A DNA stretch of 64,000 nucleotides from Actinomadura nitritigenes (GCF_017573545.1 NZ_JAGEOK010000027.1:62001-126000), one strand, 5' to 3'. Counted from the first letter of the stretch, positions 8,411 to 16,923 are shown. The notes: a model not told the origin generated them from the letters alone. A program made the numbers and translations.

Positions 8411-9805
8411 ATGTTTTCGTCGGTGTTGGAATTGGCGCGTGCGGTCCGGGCACGGGAGGTGTCCAGCCGTGAGGTGGTCGAGGGCGTGCTCCACCGGATC
8501 GGGGCGGTCAACCCCGAGCTGAACGCGATCAGGGTGGTCCTGGCGGACGAGGCCCTGGCGGCCGCAGACGGGGCGGACCGCCGTCTGGCCGCCGGTGAGG
8601 AGGTCGGGCCGCTACACGGCGTGCCGTTCACGGTCAAGGAGAACCTGGACCTGGCGGGCAACGCCACCACCCGCGGTTTCGCCGGGCTCGGCCAGGCCCT
8701 TGCGTCGGCCGACGCTCCGATCGTGGCCGGTTTACGGGCGGCGGGCGCGATACCCATCGGCCGCACGAACATGTCCGAGGCCGGGTTCCGCTACCACACG
8801 ACCAGCGGGATCGGCGGCACCACCCTCAACCCCTGGGATCGCGCCCGCACCCCCGGAGGCTCCAGCGGCGGTGACGCGGTCGCGCTCGTCACGGGGATGA
8901 CCGCGCTGGGGATCGCCAACGACCTTGGCGGTTCGCTGCGGTTCCCCGCGCAGTGCTGTGGTGTTGCCTCGCTCAAGCCGTCCTTCGGGCGGATCGCGGC
9001 GCACTCGGAGGCCGCGGCCGAACTGCCGATGAGCCTGCAGTTGCTCCAGGCGAACGGACCGATGGCGCGCAGGGTGGCGGATCTGCGCCCGGCGTTCGCC
9101 GCGGCCTGCCGAGCCGACCCGCGGGACCCGTGGCAGGTGCCCGTCCCGCTGGAGGGTCCCCCGCTTTCCCGTCCGATCGGTGTCGCGCTCACCCTGTGGG
9201 ACGGCGTCGATCCGCAGGTGGAGTCAGGCGTGCTGCGCGCCGCCCAGGTCCTCGCCGAGGCCGGATACACCGTCCAGGAGGACGAGCCACCGCAGGTGGA
9301 CCGTGCCGTGGAGCTGTGGAACATCCTGGCCGCCAGCGAGTTCCGATGGGCGTGGCAGCGGCTCGGCCCGCTGGCTTCCGAGGAGCTGCGGACCGTCGTC
9401 GAGGACGGCTACTTTCATCTCTTCCCCGCACCCGACCCCGTCGCGCACGGCATGGCCTACGGCGCCCGCAAGAGCGTCGCGGCGCAGTGGGCCCGGTTCC
9501 AGGCCGAGTCCCCCTTGATCCTCGCCCCGGTCTGCGCGCAGCCGCCGTTCCCCGTCGGCTGGGACCTCAAGGTTCCCGACACCACCGAGGAACTCATCAC
9601 TGCCATGCGCATGGTCCTGCCGGTCAATGTGCTCGGGCTGCCCGCCGTGACGGTCCCGGTCGGCGTCCGGGACGGCCTGCCTCAAGCCGTCCAGATCATC
9701 GGACCCCGCTTCCGGGAGGACCTGTGCCTCGACGCCGCCGAGACCATCGAGACCGTGCTCGGCATCCACGACACCCCTCTCTACCGTCAACTGCAGGACG
9801 GGTAG
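8411..9805 (+). CDS. Second amidase-signature-family amidohydrolase (464 aa)
   Basis: The AS-family layout is complete: Lys in VPFTVKENLD (about residue 75), TPGGSSGGDAVALVTGMTALGIAND with the Gly/Ser loop, and GGSLRFPAQCCGVASLKPS around the catalytic Ser. AAAG-GAA about 10 bp upstream supports the ATG at 8411. It stands apart from the first amidase by a 245-bp gap with a hairpin, so it may have its own promoter. It is closer to GatA/indole-acetamide-hydrolase-like amidases in general appearance, but no GatB/C is present, so a role in tRNA amidation is not supported. Confidence 0.9.
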   Translation: MFSSVLELARAVRAREVSSREVVEGVLHRIGAVNPELNAIRVVLADEALAAADGADRRLAAGEEVGPLHGVPFTVKENLDLAGNATTRGFAGLGQALASADAPIVAGLRAAGAIPIGRTNMSEAGFRYHTTSGIGGTTLNPWDRARTPGGSSGGDAVALVTGMTALGIANDLGGSLRFPAQCCGVASLKPSFGRIAAHSEAAAELPMSLQLLQANGPMARRVADLRPAFAAACRADPRDPWQVPVPLEGPPLSRPIGVALTLWDGVDPQVESGVLRAAQVLAEAGYTVQEDEPPQVDRAVELWNILAASEFRWAWQRLGPLASEELRTVVEDGYFHLFPAPDPVAHGMAYGARKSVAAQWARFQAESPLILAPVCAQPPFPVGWDLKVPDTTEELITAMRMVLPVNVLGLPAVTVPVGVRDGLPQAVQIIGPRFREDLCLDAAETIETVLGIHDTPLYRQLQDG

Positions 9806-10019
9806 GCACGCCCCGTGCGGCATGACCGATCGAACGGCCTGACCGTACCGCCAGCGAGAATTTGGATGTGGCGATGACCGCAGAACAGGCGAACATCGTC
9901 CGCACCGAGGCCCAAACATGGCGATCATGGAGGTCCAGAACGGCGATATCGACGACATCGTCGAAGACTGCGACCAGATCCGTGACGCCATCGACGTGCA
10001 CGCGGCATCAGTAGATTGA

Positions 10020-10340
10020 TGTTCCCCCGGTTTCGCGGTCACGCGTGTGAGGAGATGGTGGCCTGGAGTTGGTGGTGTTGTTCGAACTCTTGTGGTGTCT
10101 TCCACCCGAGTGCGGAGTGGCGTCGGGTGCGGTTGTGGAACCCTTCGATGTACTCGAAGATCGCGTTGGCGAGTTCGAGACGGGTGTTCCAGCGCCGCCG
10201 GTTGAGCAGTTCGGTCTGCATCCGGCCCCAGAACGCTTCGGCGACGGCGTTGTCGTAGGGGTCGCCGACGGTTCCCAGGGAAGGGAGCAGCCCGGCCTTG
10301 CGGGCGCGTTCGGTGAAGGCCCAGGAGGTGAACTGGGCGG
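10020..10340 (-). pseudogene. 3' remnant of an IS3-family transposase (OrfB) gene
   Basis: On the minus strand a fragment reads SAQFTSWAFTERARKAGLLP, then GDPYDNAVAEAFWGRMQTEL and TRRHSALGWKTPQEF, the C-terminal half of an IS3/IS150-type integrase core including the catalytic-Glu region. The N-terminal half is absent. The fragment begins exactly at the left end of the IS30 element (10339) and ends at a stop near 10039. A TG-initiated end close to 10020 may be the original IS terminus. Confidence 0.82.
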
Positions 10341-11780
10341 ACTCAACCGGTGGAAGCAACACCGGCCTGTTGGAGCGATAGTAGGTGATCATCGAGGGCC
10401 TCGGCAGGCGTCTTCCAGCCGAGGGCCTTACGAGGTCGGGCGTTGAGAGCGGCCGCGACTGCCGCAATGTCGTCGGCGCTCCAGCGGGACAGGTCAGTGC
10501 CCTTCGGGAAGTACTGGCGAAGTAGGCCGTTGGTGTTCTCGTTCGTGCCGCGCTGCCAAGGGCTGTGCGGGTCGGCGAAGAAGATCGGCACGCCTGTCTC
10601 GATCGTGAGCTGGGCGTGTGCTGACAACTCCTTGCCCCGGTCCCAGGTCAGTGACCGGCGCAGCTGCTCGGGTAGGGCACCGATGGTGGTGGCGAGGGGG
10701 TTCTTCATCGTCTCAGCGCCGTAGCCGGCCAGCGGCGGCCCGTTCTTGGTCCGGGGGGTGACGCCGAATCCCTCCTGGCGAGGCAGGTGGACCAGCATCG
10801 TGAAGCGGGTCGTGCGCTCGACCAACGTGCCGATCGCCGACCGCTCCAACCCGATCACCAGGTCGCCCTCCCAGTGCCCGGGGACGGCGCGGTCATCGGC
10901 CTCGGCCGGTCGCTCGCTGATCATCACCTCAGGTGTGACGTGCGCCCACGCCTTGCGCTTGGAGCGGGCTCGGGGAGCCCGCAGCGCACGACCGGTGCGC
11001 AGGCAGGCGACAAGCTCGCGCTTGAGCGCGCCCCGGGCCTCGACGTAGAGGGCCTGGTAGATCGCCTCATGGCTGATCCTCATGGACTCATCTTCGGGGA
11101 AGTCGGCCTTGAGCCGGTTGGCTATCTGCTCCGGACTCCAGGCGCTCGCCCACCGGCGGTCTCCTCGGTGCGGTTTGTTTCGCCCTTTCCACGGCCCGAC
11201 CGCTGGTCCGAGTACCGCCCCGTCCGGCCCGTGGATCTGACCGGACAGCCGTTCCTGCACGTACTGGCGCAGTCGATCGTCAGTGGCCAGCTTGGCTGCC
11301 TTGGGACGCTGGGCCACCAGATCGGCCTTCCACTGCGCGACCGACGCGCGGTAGTCCAGCCGGCCGCCGCGGGTCGCGGCGTTGCGCCGAAGCTCCCGGG
11401 AGATCGTCGACGGGTGGCGGCCAAGCCGCCGGGCGATCTCCCGAACCCCGACATCCTGCGCCTTCCAGATCGCGATCTCCTCCCGCTCCTGGAAGGACAG
11501 GTACCGGCCGCAGAGCGGGGCAAGATCCATCGGTGGCATGCCGCCACCATGCCGGAACCAGCGGCCACCCACCGCCTGCGACACCCCGACCGCAGCCGCC
11601 GCCTCCTCCGCAAGAAGCCCCTTCGCGATCTCCCGCCAGAACGCCCGCTCGATCTCCCGCCGATGCGCCGGCGCACCCGGCGACTTCATCGGTGACCGCC
11701 CCGTCAATGCCTGCATCCACCCAGCTGGACGCCCCATCAACACCTCCGAGATCGAGGTGTTGCGACGACCGGTTGAGTCC
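10339..11780. mobile_element. IS30-family insertion sequence with terminal inverted repeats
   Basis: The ends carry the inverted repeat GGACTCAACCGGT (10339-10351) and its complement ACCGGTTGAGTCC (11768-11780), with further similarity inward (GCAACACC). One minus-strand transposase gene fills the element. Beyond each end lies the 3' half of an IS3-family transposase gene, cut at the same codon position but in opposite orientation. The outer few bases of the repeats could be target sequence, because IS30 elements make 2-3 bp duplications. Confidence 0.8.
10343..11737 (-). CDS. IS30-family transposase (464 aa)
   Basis: The N-terminus has a helix-turn-helix region (LSFQEREEIAIWKAQDVGVR, then REIARRLGRHPSTISRELRR) typical of IS30. 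The DDE core follows: GHWEGDLVIG (first Asp), LTWDRGKELSAHA (second Asp) and TNENTNGLLRQYFPKGTDLS (Glu). The start at 11737 follows the outer inverted repeat; the longer open frame upstream reads into the flanking IS3 remnant and is not coding for this protein. The stop codon at 10343-10345 lies within the left terminal repeat. All catalytic residues are present, so the element may be active. Confidence 0.92.
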   Translation of the reverse strand: MGRPAGWMQALTGRSPMKSPGAPAHRREIERAFWREIAKGLLAEEAAAAVGVSQAVGGRWFRHGGGMPPMDLAPLCGRYLSFQEREEIAIWKAQDVGVREIARRLGRHPSTISRELRRNAATRGGRLDYRASVAQWKADLVAQRPKAAKLATDDRLRQYVQERLSGQIHGPDGAVLGPAVGPWKGRNKPHRGDRRWASAWSPEQIANRLKADFPEDESMRISHEAIYQALYVEARGALKRELVACLRTGRALRAPRARSKRKAWAHVTPEVMISERPAEADDRAVPGHWEGDLVIGLERSAIGTLVERTTRFTMLVHLPRQEGFGVTPRTKNGPPLAGYGAETMKNPLATTIGALPEQLRRSLTWDRGKELSAHAQLTIETGVPIFFADPHSPWQRGTNENTNGLLRQYFPKGTDLSRWSADDIAAVAAALNARPRKALGWKTPAEALDDHLLSLQQAGVASTG

Positions 11781-12034
11781 GCCCAGTACACATCAGCCGC
11801 GTTCGCCGGCGCGTGCGCGGCGGCCGGGATACGCCAGTCGATGGGCGCGGCCGGTTCCAGCGCCGACAACGCCCTGGCCGAGGCGCCGGCGGCTGGTCCA
11901 CCATCACCCAGGCCCGCCTGGCGGTCTTTGGCCGGCTGGCCTTCTACAACACCCACCGCCGCCACTCGGCTCTTGGCTATCTCAGCCCGACAGAGTATGA
12001 GAAGCGATCAACTACGCTGACCGCTGCCGCATAG
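11779..12034 (+). pseudogene. Degraded 3' remnant of a second IS3-family transposase gene
   Basis: The plus strand reads ESAQYTSAAFAGACAAAGIR and DNALAEA, then after a deletion of about 20 codons and a frame change reads ITQARLAVFGRLAFYNTHR and HSALGYLSPTEYEKR to a stop at 12034. It is related to, but clearly not identical with, the IS3 remnant at 10020-10340. It begins at the same conserved position as that remnant, on the opposite strand. An IS3-like terminal sequence follows near 12040-12060. Confidence 0.8.
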
Positions 12035-12387
12035 CAACCGGTGTCCACGATCAGGGTGGAAGTCCCCCCACCCGTGGCGAGGAAACGTTGACAAGCCTAT
12101 CCAAGCCGACCCGCCCACGGCCCACGCCGACCTCAGCCCTTGGGCCAAGACAGAGCGACATCTCCGGGCCAGAACTGCTCGACAAAATAACCGGTCATCT
12201 CGCAGACCATCAAGAACGGCTTCGGCTCAGTGGCGCAATACATCCCCTACCTGCTGTCAGCTCCCTCCGCATCTCGGAAGGAACCTCAGGGGTGCCGCCT
12301 GTGGCACGCCTGCCACAGCGGGGACCTATTTGATGCGAGAGCCCGCGACCGGTGCTGGCGTACGGCCGAGCGGGCGCTTCGGCGTTA

Positions 12388-12416
12388 GGCGCTTGGGCGC
12401 TTGGGCGCTTGGGCGC
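12388..12416. repeat. Short tandem octamer repeat; rest of 12035-12455 shows nothing clear
   Basis: GGCGCTTG is repeated three full times plus five bases in the gap between the IS3 remnant and the TetR gene. It could be a slippage product. The remainder of the 420-bp gap contains no protein-like frame or RNA that I can support. Confidence 0.6.
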
Positions 12417-12455
12417 CGCGATGATGGTCTTTGCTTCGCCATTCGCTGGAATCCG

Positions 12456-13010
12456 CTATTCGGGGAGGAACTGGGCCAGTGCTGTTCGGATGTGGGGCTG
12501 GTGGCCGCCTTGGTTGAGTTCGAGGATGGCGGCCTCCACGACGGCGCTGTTCCACATGGCGGCGCTCGGCTCGGGGTGCGCCCGGCCCATGGCGGCGAAG
12601 TCGGGACTGGTCAGCTGGACGACCGTTCTGTTCCGGGACGCGATCGCCTCGATGATCGCGGGGTCGACACGGGCCTCCAGCAGCAGTGCGCGGACACCAC
12701 GATGGCGCAGGCATTCGTCCAGGTAGGCGTTCGCGGCGGCGAGCAGCCGACTTCGGCCCGGGGCCATCCCCGCGATCGTCTTGTTGATCTCTGCAAATGC
12801 GCGGTCGTGGAACTCGGTGTGCAGCGCCAGCAGGAATTGCGACCGGTCGCGGAAGTGGTGGAAGAAGGTGCCCTTGGCCACACCCGCCTCAGCGACGATG
12901 AGATTGACGCTCATGCCTGCCAGGCCCGTCCGCTCTGCCAGGGACAGGCCCGCGGTGATGAGTTGCCGGCGGGTGGCCGCCGCGCGCTGCTGCCGGACGC
13001 CGGTGCTCAC
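12456..13010 (-). CDS. TetR-family transcriptional regulator (184 aa)
   Basis: The N-terminal HTH reads TRRQLITAGLSLAERTGLAG, then VNLIVAEAGVAKGTFFHHFR, with a short ligand-binding C-terminus. The GTG at 13010 has GGAG 6 bp upstream and overlaps the stop of the alpha/beta hydrolase gene (GTGA), so the two genes form a coupled minus-strand operon with the hydrolase first. A TetR-type palindrome lies before the hydrolase start and is the probable autoregulatory operator. Confidence 0.87.
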   Translation of the reverse strand: MSTGVRQQRAAATRRQLITAGLSLAERTGLAGMSVNLIVAEAGVAKGTFFHHFRDRSQFLLALHTEFHDRAFAEINKTIAGMAPGRSRLLAAANAYLDECLRHRGVRALLLEARVDPAIIEAIASRNRTVVQLTSPDFAAMGRAHPEPSAAMWNSAVVEAAILELNQGGHQPHIRTALAQFLPE

Positions 13011-13816
13011 TGCGCGCTCCCGGCGGTCTCCACCGATTCCAGGAAGGGCAGTACCAGACCCAGGAAGCCGTCCGGATCGGCGGCGAAGGCCACGTGCCCG
13101 GTCTGCAGCGTCCGCAGGTCCGCGTCGGGTATCGCCGCCTGCGTCTGGCGTGCGGCCGACATGGGGAGGATGATGTCGCGGGCCCCCCAGGCCAGCAGCA
13201 CGGGTACACCGAGCCGGGGTCCGTCGGCCCGCAGGTCGTAGGCCGGATCGGCGATGCTGCGCCACAGCGCGGCGGACACCGCGGCGCCCGTCCTGCTGCG
13301 CGCCCTGTCCTGGACCCGGCGGGTGATGGCGTGCAGCCGGTCGCTGTCCGGCTTCATGTACCGGGGAACGAGCCGGGGGAACACCGCCCGGTTGACGGCC
13401 GGGACACCCAAGGCGCGGGCCGCGAGGCGGGGGACCTTGACGAACCCGCCGGCATTGACCAGGACCAGCCCGGCGACCCGGTCCGGGTGGTCCAACGCGA
13501 GCCTGGCCGCGGCGTACCCGCCGACCGAATTGCCGACGAAGACGGCCCGCTCCAGGTCCAGCTCGGCGACGAGATCGGCCAGGACACCGGCGAGCAGCGG
13601 CGCGGCCACCGACCGCGGCCCCCTGGTCGGTGTCTCGGAACGACCGTGACCCGGCCAGTCCACGGCCAGCACGCGATGGCCGGCGGCCGCAAGAGGCTCG
13701 GCCACCGCGTCGAAGTCGGTGTGGTCGTGCAGTGCGGCGTGCAGCAGCACGACCGGCCGACCACGGCCCTGCTCGGTATAGAACACCTGCCCTGCTCTGC
13801 TTTGGACGAAAGGCAT
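13007..13816 (-). CDS. Alpha/beta-hydrolase-fold enzyme (269 aa)
   Basis: All marks of a serine alpha/beta hydrolase are visible: the oxyanion region VVLLHAALHD, VLAVDWPGHGRS, nucleophile elbow GNSVGG (Ser about residue 96), acid in LLAWGARDIILP, and the catalytic His in LQTGHVAFAADPDGF. The cytosolic protein has no signal peptide. It resembles epoxide hydrolase, meta-cleavage hydrolase and haloalkane dehalogenase-like enzymes, and these cannot be told apart here. It is the first gene of a two-gene operon with a TetR regulator; an 18-bp palindrome sits 18 bp before its start. Confidence 0.87.
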   Translation of the reverse strand: MPFVQSRAGQVFYTEQGRGRPVVLLHAALHDHTDFDAVAEPLAAAGHRVLAVDWPGHGRSETPTRGPRSVAAPLLAGVLADLVAELDLERAVFVGNSVGGYAAARLALDHPDRVAGLVLVNAGGFVKVPRLAARALGVPAVNRAVFPRLVPRYMKPDSDRLHAITRRVQDRARSRTGAAVSAALWRSIADPAYDLRADGPRLGVPVLLAWGARDIILPMSAARQTQAAIPDADLRTLQTGHVAFAADPDGFLGLVLPFLESVETAGSAQ

Positions 13817-13834
13817 CGCACATCCTCGATTCGT

Positions 13835-13852
13835 TGACCGACCGGTCGGTCA
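13835..13852. promoter_or_regulatory. TetR-type operator before the hydrolase-tetR operon
   Basis: TGACCGACCGGTCGGTCA is a perfect 18-bp palindrome containing the ACCGACCGGTCGGT core often seen with actinobacterial TetR-family repressors. It lies 18 bp upstream of the hydrolase start, where repressor binding would block transcription of both genes. Confidence 0.8.
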
Positions 13853-14101
13853 TTCCTGGCCTAGGTTACTCCTTGTCCGAGCGAAGACAACTTCTGCGCT
13901 GTGTGTCCTGGATCGCGGGCTGATGTGTCAGGCCCGGCCGATCCAGCCCTCCGCTCCCGAACCTGTCCCCAGCCGCCAGGTAGCTGAGTGAGAGGTCGCA
14001 TTGCGGTTGGTGATCGTTGCGAGCGGGGAATGCGGCGGATTGGTTGGGGGCTCGCACGATCGTTTTCGCGTCGGAGACGGTCGGGTCGAGGTCAGGTTCG
14101 G

Positions 14102-14345
14102 ATGCGTCGGGAGTGGGAGCCGGAGGAGCTGATCGCGGCGTGGACGCTGCTGGACGGCGACTGGGATCTGGTGGGGAACAACCCCGAGGCGACGCGTCTG
14201 GGCTTCGACCTCTTGATGAAGTCCTTTGAGTAGGAGGGCCGGTTCCCCCGGCACGTGGATGCCTTGCCCAAGGCCGCGTCGACTGGTTCCAGAAGTCGAC
14301 CCGGGCGGATGAGGACGGGCTGGCCGAGTGGCTGACGGACAGAAT
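14102..14345 (+). pseudogene. N-terminal remnant of a Tn3-family transposase (DUF4158 region)
   Basis: The frame reads REWEPEELIAAWTLLDGDWD and GNNPEATRLGFDLLMKSFE, then an in-frame stop, then EGRFPRHVDALPKAA as in the N-terminal DUF4158 domain of Tn3-like transposases. After an internal deletion and frame change, a DEDGLAEWLTD segment from the same domain remains. No TnpA catalytic part or resolvase is present, so this is a dead scar. Confidence 0.7.
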
Positions 14346-14552
14346 TCGGGTCGGCAGCAGCAGAACGCGCGGCTGCGCGAGGCACTGCAGAACGCCGAAC
14401 ACGACTGCGACACCGCGCGCGCCGAGCTGGAGGTCGAACGCGGCGGCCGCAAGGCCGCCGAGGCCGAGCTGCGACGCGCGCTGGAGGACGCGCGCGCCGA
14501 CGCCGCGGCCGTGCGCGAGCAGCTCGGCGCCGCCACCCGCGACCAGCGGTGA
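14328..14552 (+). CDS. Short Ala/Glu/Arg-rich coiled-coil frame, possibly a gene fragment
   Basis: A 74-codon frame overlaps the end of the Tn3 remnant. From about residue 10 it reads as a continuous heptad-like helix (NARLREALQNAEHDCDTARA, then RAELEVERGG). It has no ribosome site that I trust. The coiled-coil tail resembles the C-termini of small proteins carried with integrative elements, but that is only an impression. It may be a fusion scar rather than a gene. Confidence 0.3.
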   Translation: MADGQNSGRQQQNARLREALQNAEHDCDTARAELEVERGGRKAAEAELRRALEDARADAAAVREQLGAATRDQR

Positions 14553-14578
14553 TGCCGGCGTAGCCGGCCCGGCTGTGG

Positions 14579-15223
14579 TCAGGGGACTTCCGGTCGGGGG
14601 TCCAGGACGGGCGGTTCGCCGGGGAGGGGGCCGGGATCGGGGTTACGCAGGCCGTCCAGGACGACCTGGAGATTGCGGTCCCACTGGCGGGTGTCCGCCT
14701 GGAGGCCCAGGGTGTGGGGCCCGGTGGAGGACGCGGCGACCATGAGGAATGCCACGTCCTCCCAGGTCGCATCCGTGCGCATCACTCCTGCCTGCTGGGC
14801 TCGCTCCACCAGGAGCCGAATGCGGTGGCGCAGCTCGGCCCTGGAGTGGTCCAGAACATCGCCGAGGCGCTTGTTCACGTCGCACAGCTCGTTGCGCAGG
14901 TGAATGTAGGACAGGGCGAACCTGGTGAAGCCCGCCCAGGGGTCCGGATCGGCCAGCCCTTCGTCGCCCTTGGCGATGATCTCTTCCAGCACCTCGGTGA
15001 GGACCGCATCGAGGAGGGCCTCGAGGGAGCCGACCCGGCGGTAGAACGTGCCGATGCCCACACCGGCGCGGCGCGCGATCTCGTGTGCGGTGATCTCGCC
15101 GCCCTCGACGACGGCCTGACGGGCGGCGACGACGAGGCGTGCCACGTTGCGCCGGGCGTCGGCGCGCGGGCGTCGGCCGGAGCCGTCGTCCAGGAGCCGG
15201 TCCACCGCGAGTGCTGCTGTCAT
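14579..15223 (-). CDS. TetR-family transcriptional regulator (214 aa)
   Basis: The HTH is VVEGGEITAHEIARRAGVGI followed by GTFYRRVGSLEALLDAVLTE, in the usual place after a 25-residue Arg/Asp-rich lead. The C-terminal helical domain is of normal length. It is divergent from a DHA2-type drug exporter, and two copies of a dyad lie in the 122-bp gap between them, nearest the tetR start. The usual logic would be repression of both genes until an exported compound binds the regulator. Confidence 0.88.
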   Translation of the reverse strand: MTAALAVDRLLDDGSGRRPRADARRNVARLVVAARQAVVEGGEITAHEIARRAGVGIGTFYRRVGSLEALLDAVLTEVLEEIIAKGDEGLADPDPWAGFTRFALSYIHLRNELCDVNKRLGDVLDHSRAELRHRIRLLVERAQQAGVMRTDATWEDVAFLMVAASSTGPHTLGLQADTRQWDRNLQVVLDGLRNPDPGPLPGEPPVLDPRPEVP

Positions 15224-15237
15224 GCAGCCACCCTAGC

Positions 15238-15281
15238 AAGTGGACGGATCTAGTCCGATTTAAGTGGACAATAGGAGTCCG
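15238..15281. promoter_or_regulatory. Two tandem TetR operators between tetR and the exporter
   Basis: AAGTGGAC-N7-GTCCG occurs at 15238-15257 and again at 15262-15281, a 24-bp centre-to-centre repeat that places both copies on similar helix faces. Each has inverted GGAC/GTCC half-sites. They lie 15 bp before the tetR start and 65 bp before the exporter start. Confidence 0.65.
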
Positions 15282-15345
15282 GTTGCACTAGCGTCCCGAT
15301 CCGGACTTCACCCGTCCATTTAGTTCCGGAGATGCGAGGTCGATC

Positions 15346-16755
15346 ATGCCCAAGATTCCGCCGGGCCCGATGAAGATCGCGGCGCTGGCCGCCGGGTTCG
15401 TCATGGCGAGCCTGGACACCACCGTGATGCAGGTCGCCGGAGCGACGATCCAAGAACGCCTGCACGCCTCCCTCTCCCAGCTCACCTGGGCTGTGGACGG
15501 CTACGTTCTCACCTTCGCCGCCCTGCTGATGCTGGCCGGCGGCCTGGCGAACCGGGTGGGCGCCAGACGGGTCTACATGTGGGGCATGGCGATCTTCGGT
15601 GGCGCATCGCTGACCTGCGCGCTGGCACCGGGCATCGAGGTCCTGATCGCGGCGCGGCTCCTGCAGGGGGCCGGGGCGGCGCTGTTCATGCCGAGCTCGC
15701 TCGCGCTGCTGGTGCGGGCCTTCCCGGACGCGCGAGAACGCACCAGGGTGCTGGGCGTATGGTCGGCGATAGTCTCCTCGTCCATGGCGCTGGGCCCGAC
15801 GGTCGGCGGCCTCATGGTCGGCGCGTTCGACTGGCCGAGCATCTTCCTGATCAACCTGCCGGTCGGCATCGCGGGCATGCTCCTGACCCGCCGGCACATC
15901 ACCGGGGAGGAGGGCGACGCCCGGCCGCTGGCGGCTCCCGGGCACGCCGCCGTCATCGTCGGGCTGGCCGGCATCAGCTTCGCGCTGATCGAGGGGCCGC
16001 AGCTCGGTTGGAACTCGGCCCCGGTGATCGGCGCCATCGCCGCCGCCATGCTCGCCGCCGTCCTGCTCATCGCCCGCGAGCGCCGCACCACCAACCAGGT
16101 GATGCCCTGGACACTGTTCCGCGGCGCCCGCTTCGCCGGCGCCAACGCCGTGGGCTTCCTGTTCAACGCCGCGTTCTACGGCTCGCTGTTCATGATCGGC
16201 CTGTACCTCCAGCACGCCCGCGGCGCGAGCCCGCTTCAGGCCGGGCTGGAGATCCTGCCTCTCACGATCTTCATCCCATTCAGCAACATCGCCTTCGCCC
16301 GCATCTCCGGGCGCATCGCGGCCGGTCCGCTGCTGGCCGTCTCCTTCCTGGGCGCGGGGGTCGCCTCGCTGGCCCTGGTCGCGCTGTCGCCCTCCACCCC
16401 GTACTGGATGCTGGCCGTCGCCCTCGGCCTGACCAGCATCGCCGGCGGCTTCATCTCCCCCGCCATGACGGCGGCCACGGTGAACGCGGCGGGCACCCGG
16501 CACGCCAACACCGCCGGTTCGGTCCTCAACGCCAACAGGCAGTTCGGCTCCCTGGTCGGCATCGCCTCCACCGGCGCCGTCCTGGCCGTCGCTCCCGGCT
16601 GGACCGCCGGAGCGGCCCTGTCGTTCCTCCTGGTCGGCGCCGCCTACATCGCCGCCGCCCTGATCGCCTGGCGCCTCATCCACCTGCCCGAACGCCGTCA
16701 GACCGCTACGTCACGAACATCTCCGCGGCGCTCCGCGTCAACGGCTGGTTGCTGA
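15346..16755 (+). CDS. DHA2-family (EmrB/QacA-type) MFS drug exporter (469 aa)
   Basis: The protein opens with a helix containing ASLDTTVMQVAGATIQERL, the motif-D1-like segment of the 14-helix DHA2 family. It continues with QLTWAVDGYVLTFAALLMLA, GGLANRVGARRVYMWG and a motif-C-like LGPTVGGLMVGAFDW. Such pumps exchange protons for hydrophobic drugs or metabolites. The ATG at 15346 has a GAGG-type ribosome site. The last 20 residues are Ser/Arg-rich and look like read-through after the last helix. It is paired with the divergent TetR gene. Confidence 0.87.
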   Translation: MPKIPPGPMKIAALAAGFVMASLDTTVMQVAGATIQERLHASLSQLTWAVDGYVLTFAALLMLAGGLANRVGARRVYMWGMAIFGGASLTCALAPGIEVLIAARLLQGAGAALFMPSSLALLVRAFPDARERTRVLGVWSAIVSSSMALGPTVGGLMVGAFDWPSIFLINLPVGIAGMLLTRRHITGEEGDARPLAAPGHAAVIVGLAGISFALIEGPQLGWNSAPVIGAIAAAMLAAVLLIARERRTTNQVMPWTLFRGARFAGANAVGFLFNAAFYGSLFMIGLYLQHARGASPLQAGLEILPLTIFIPFSNIAFARISGRIAAGPLLAVSFLGAGVASLALVALSPSTPYWMLAVALGLTSIAGGFISPAMTAATVNAAGTRHANTAGSVLNANRQFGSLVGIASTGAVLAVAPGWTAGAALSFLLVGAAYIAAALIAWRLIHLPERRQTATSRTSPRRSASTAGC

Positions 16756-16923
16756 TCAGGGGATCTTCTGGCGGAGAGATCACTATCTCACTCTACTTTG
16801 CAAATCTTCGAACCAAGGCGGTCACGGCGCCCTGGCGGGGCGCCATCTCATACAGGCACACAAGGCTCCGGGGGGCGTTCGCGGGGAGGGCGGTGAAGGC
16901 CGGAGTGAGACCCTGAGGATTGG

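Noticed and set aside
8411-9805. GatA subunit of tRNA amidotransferase
   Set aside because: No gatB or gatC nearby, and the context is catabolic, so a general amidase call is safer.
9825-10019. Short frames between the second amidase and the IS3 remnant (for example one ending near 10019)
   Set aside because: They are under 50 codons with no ribosome site or recognised motif, so they were not called.
12088-12333. Plus-strand 81-codon frame after the IS3 remnant
   Set aside because: No ribosome site, no family similarity and unusual composition; treated as non-coding IS debris.
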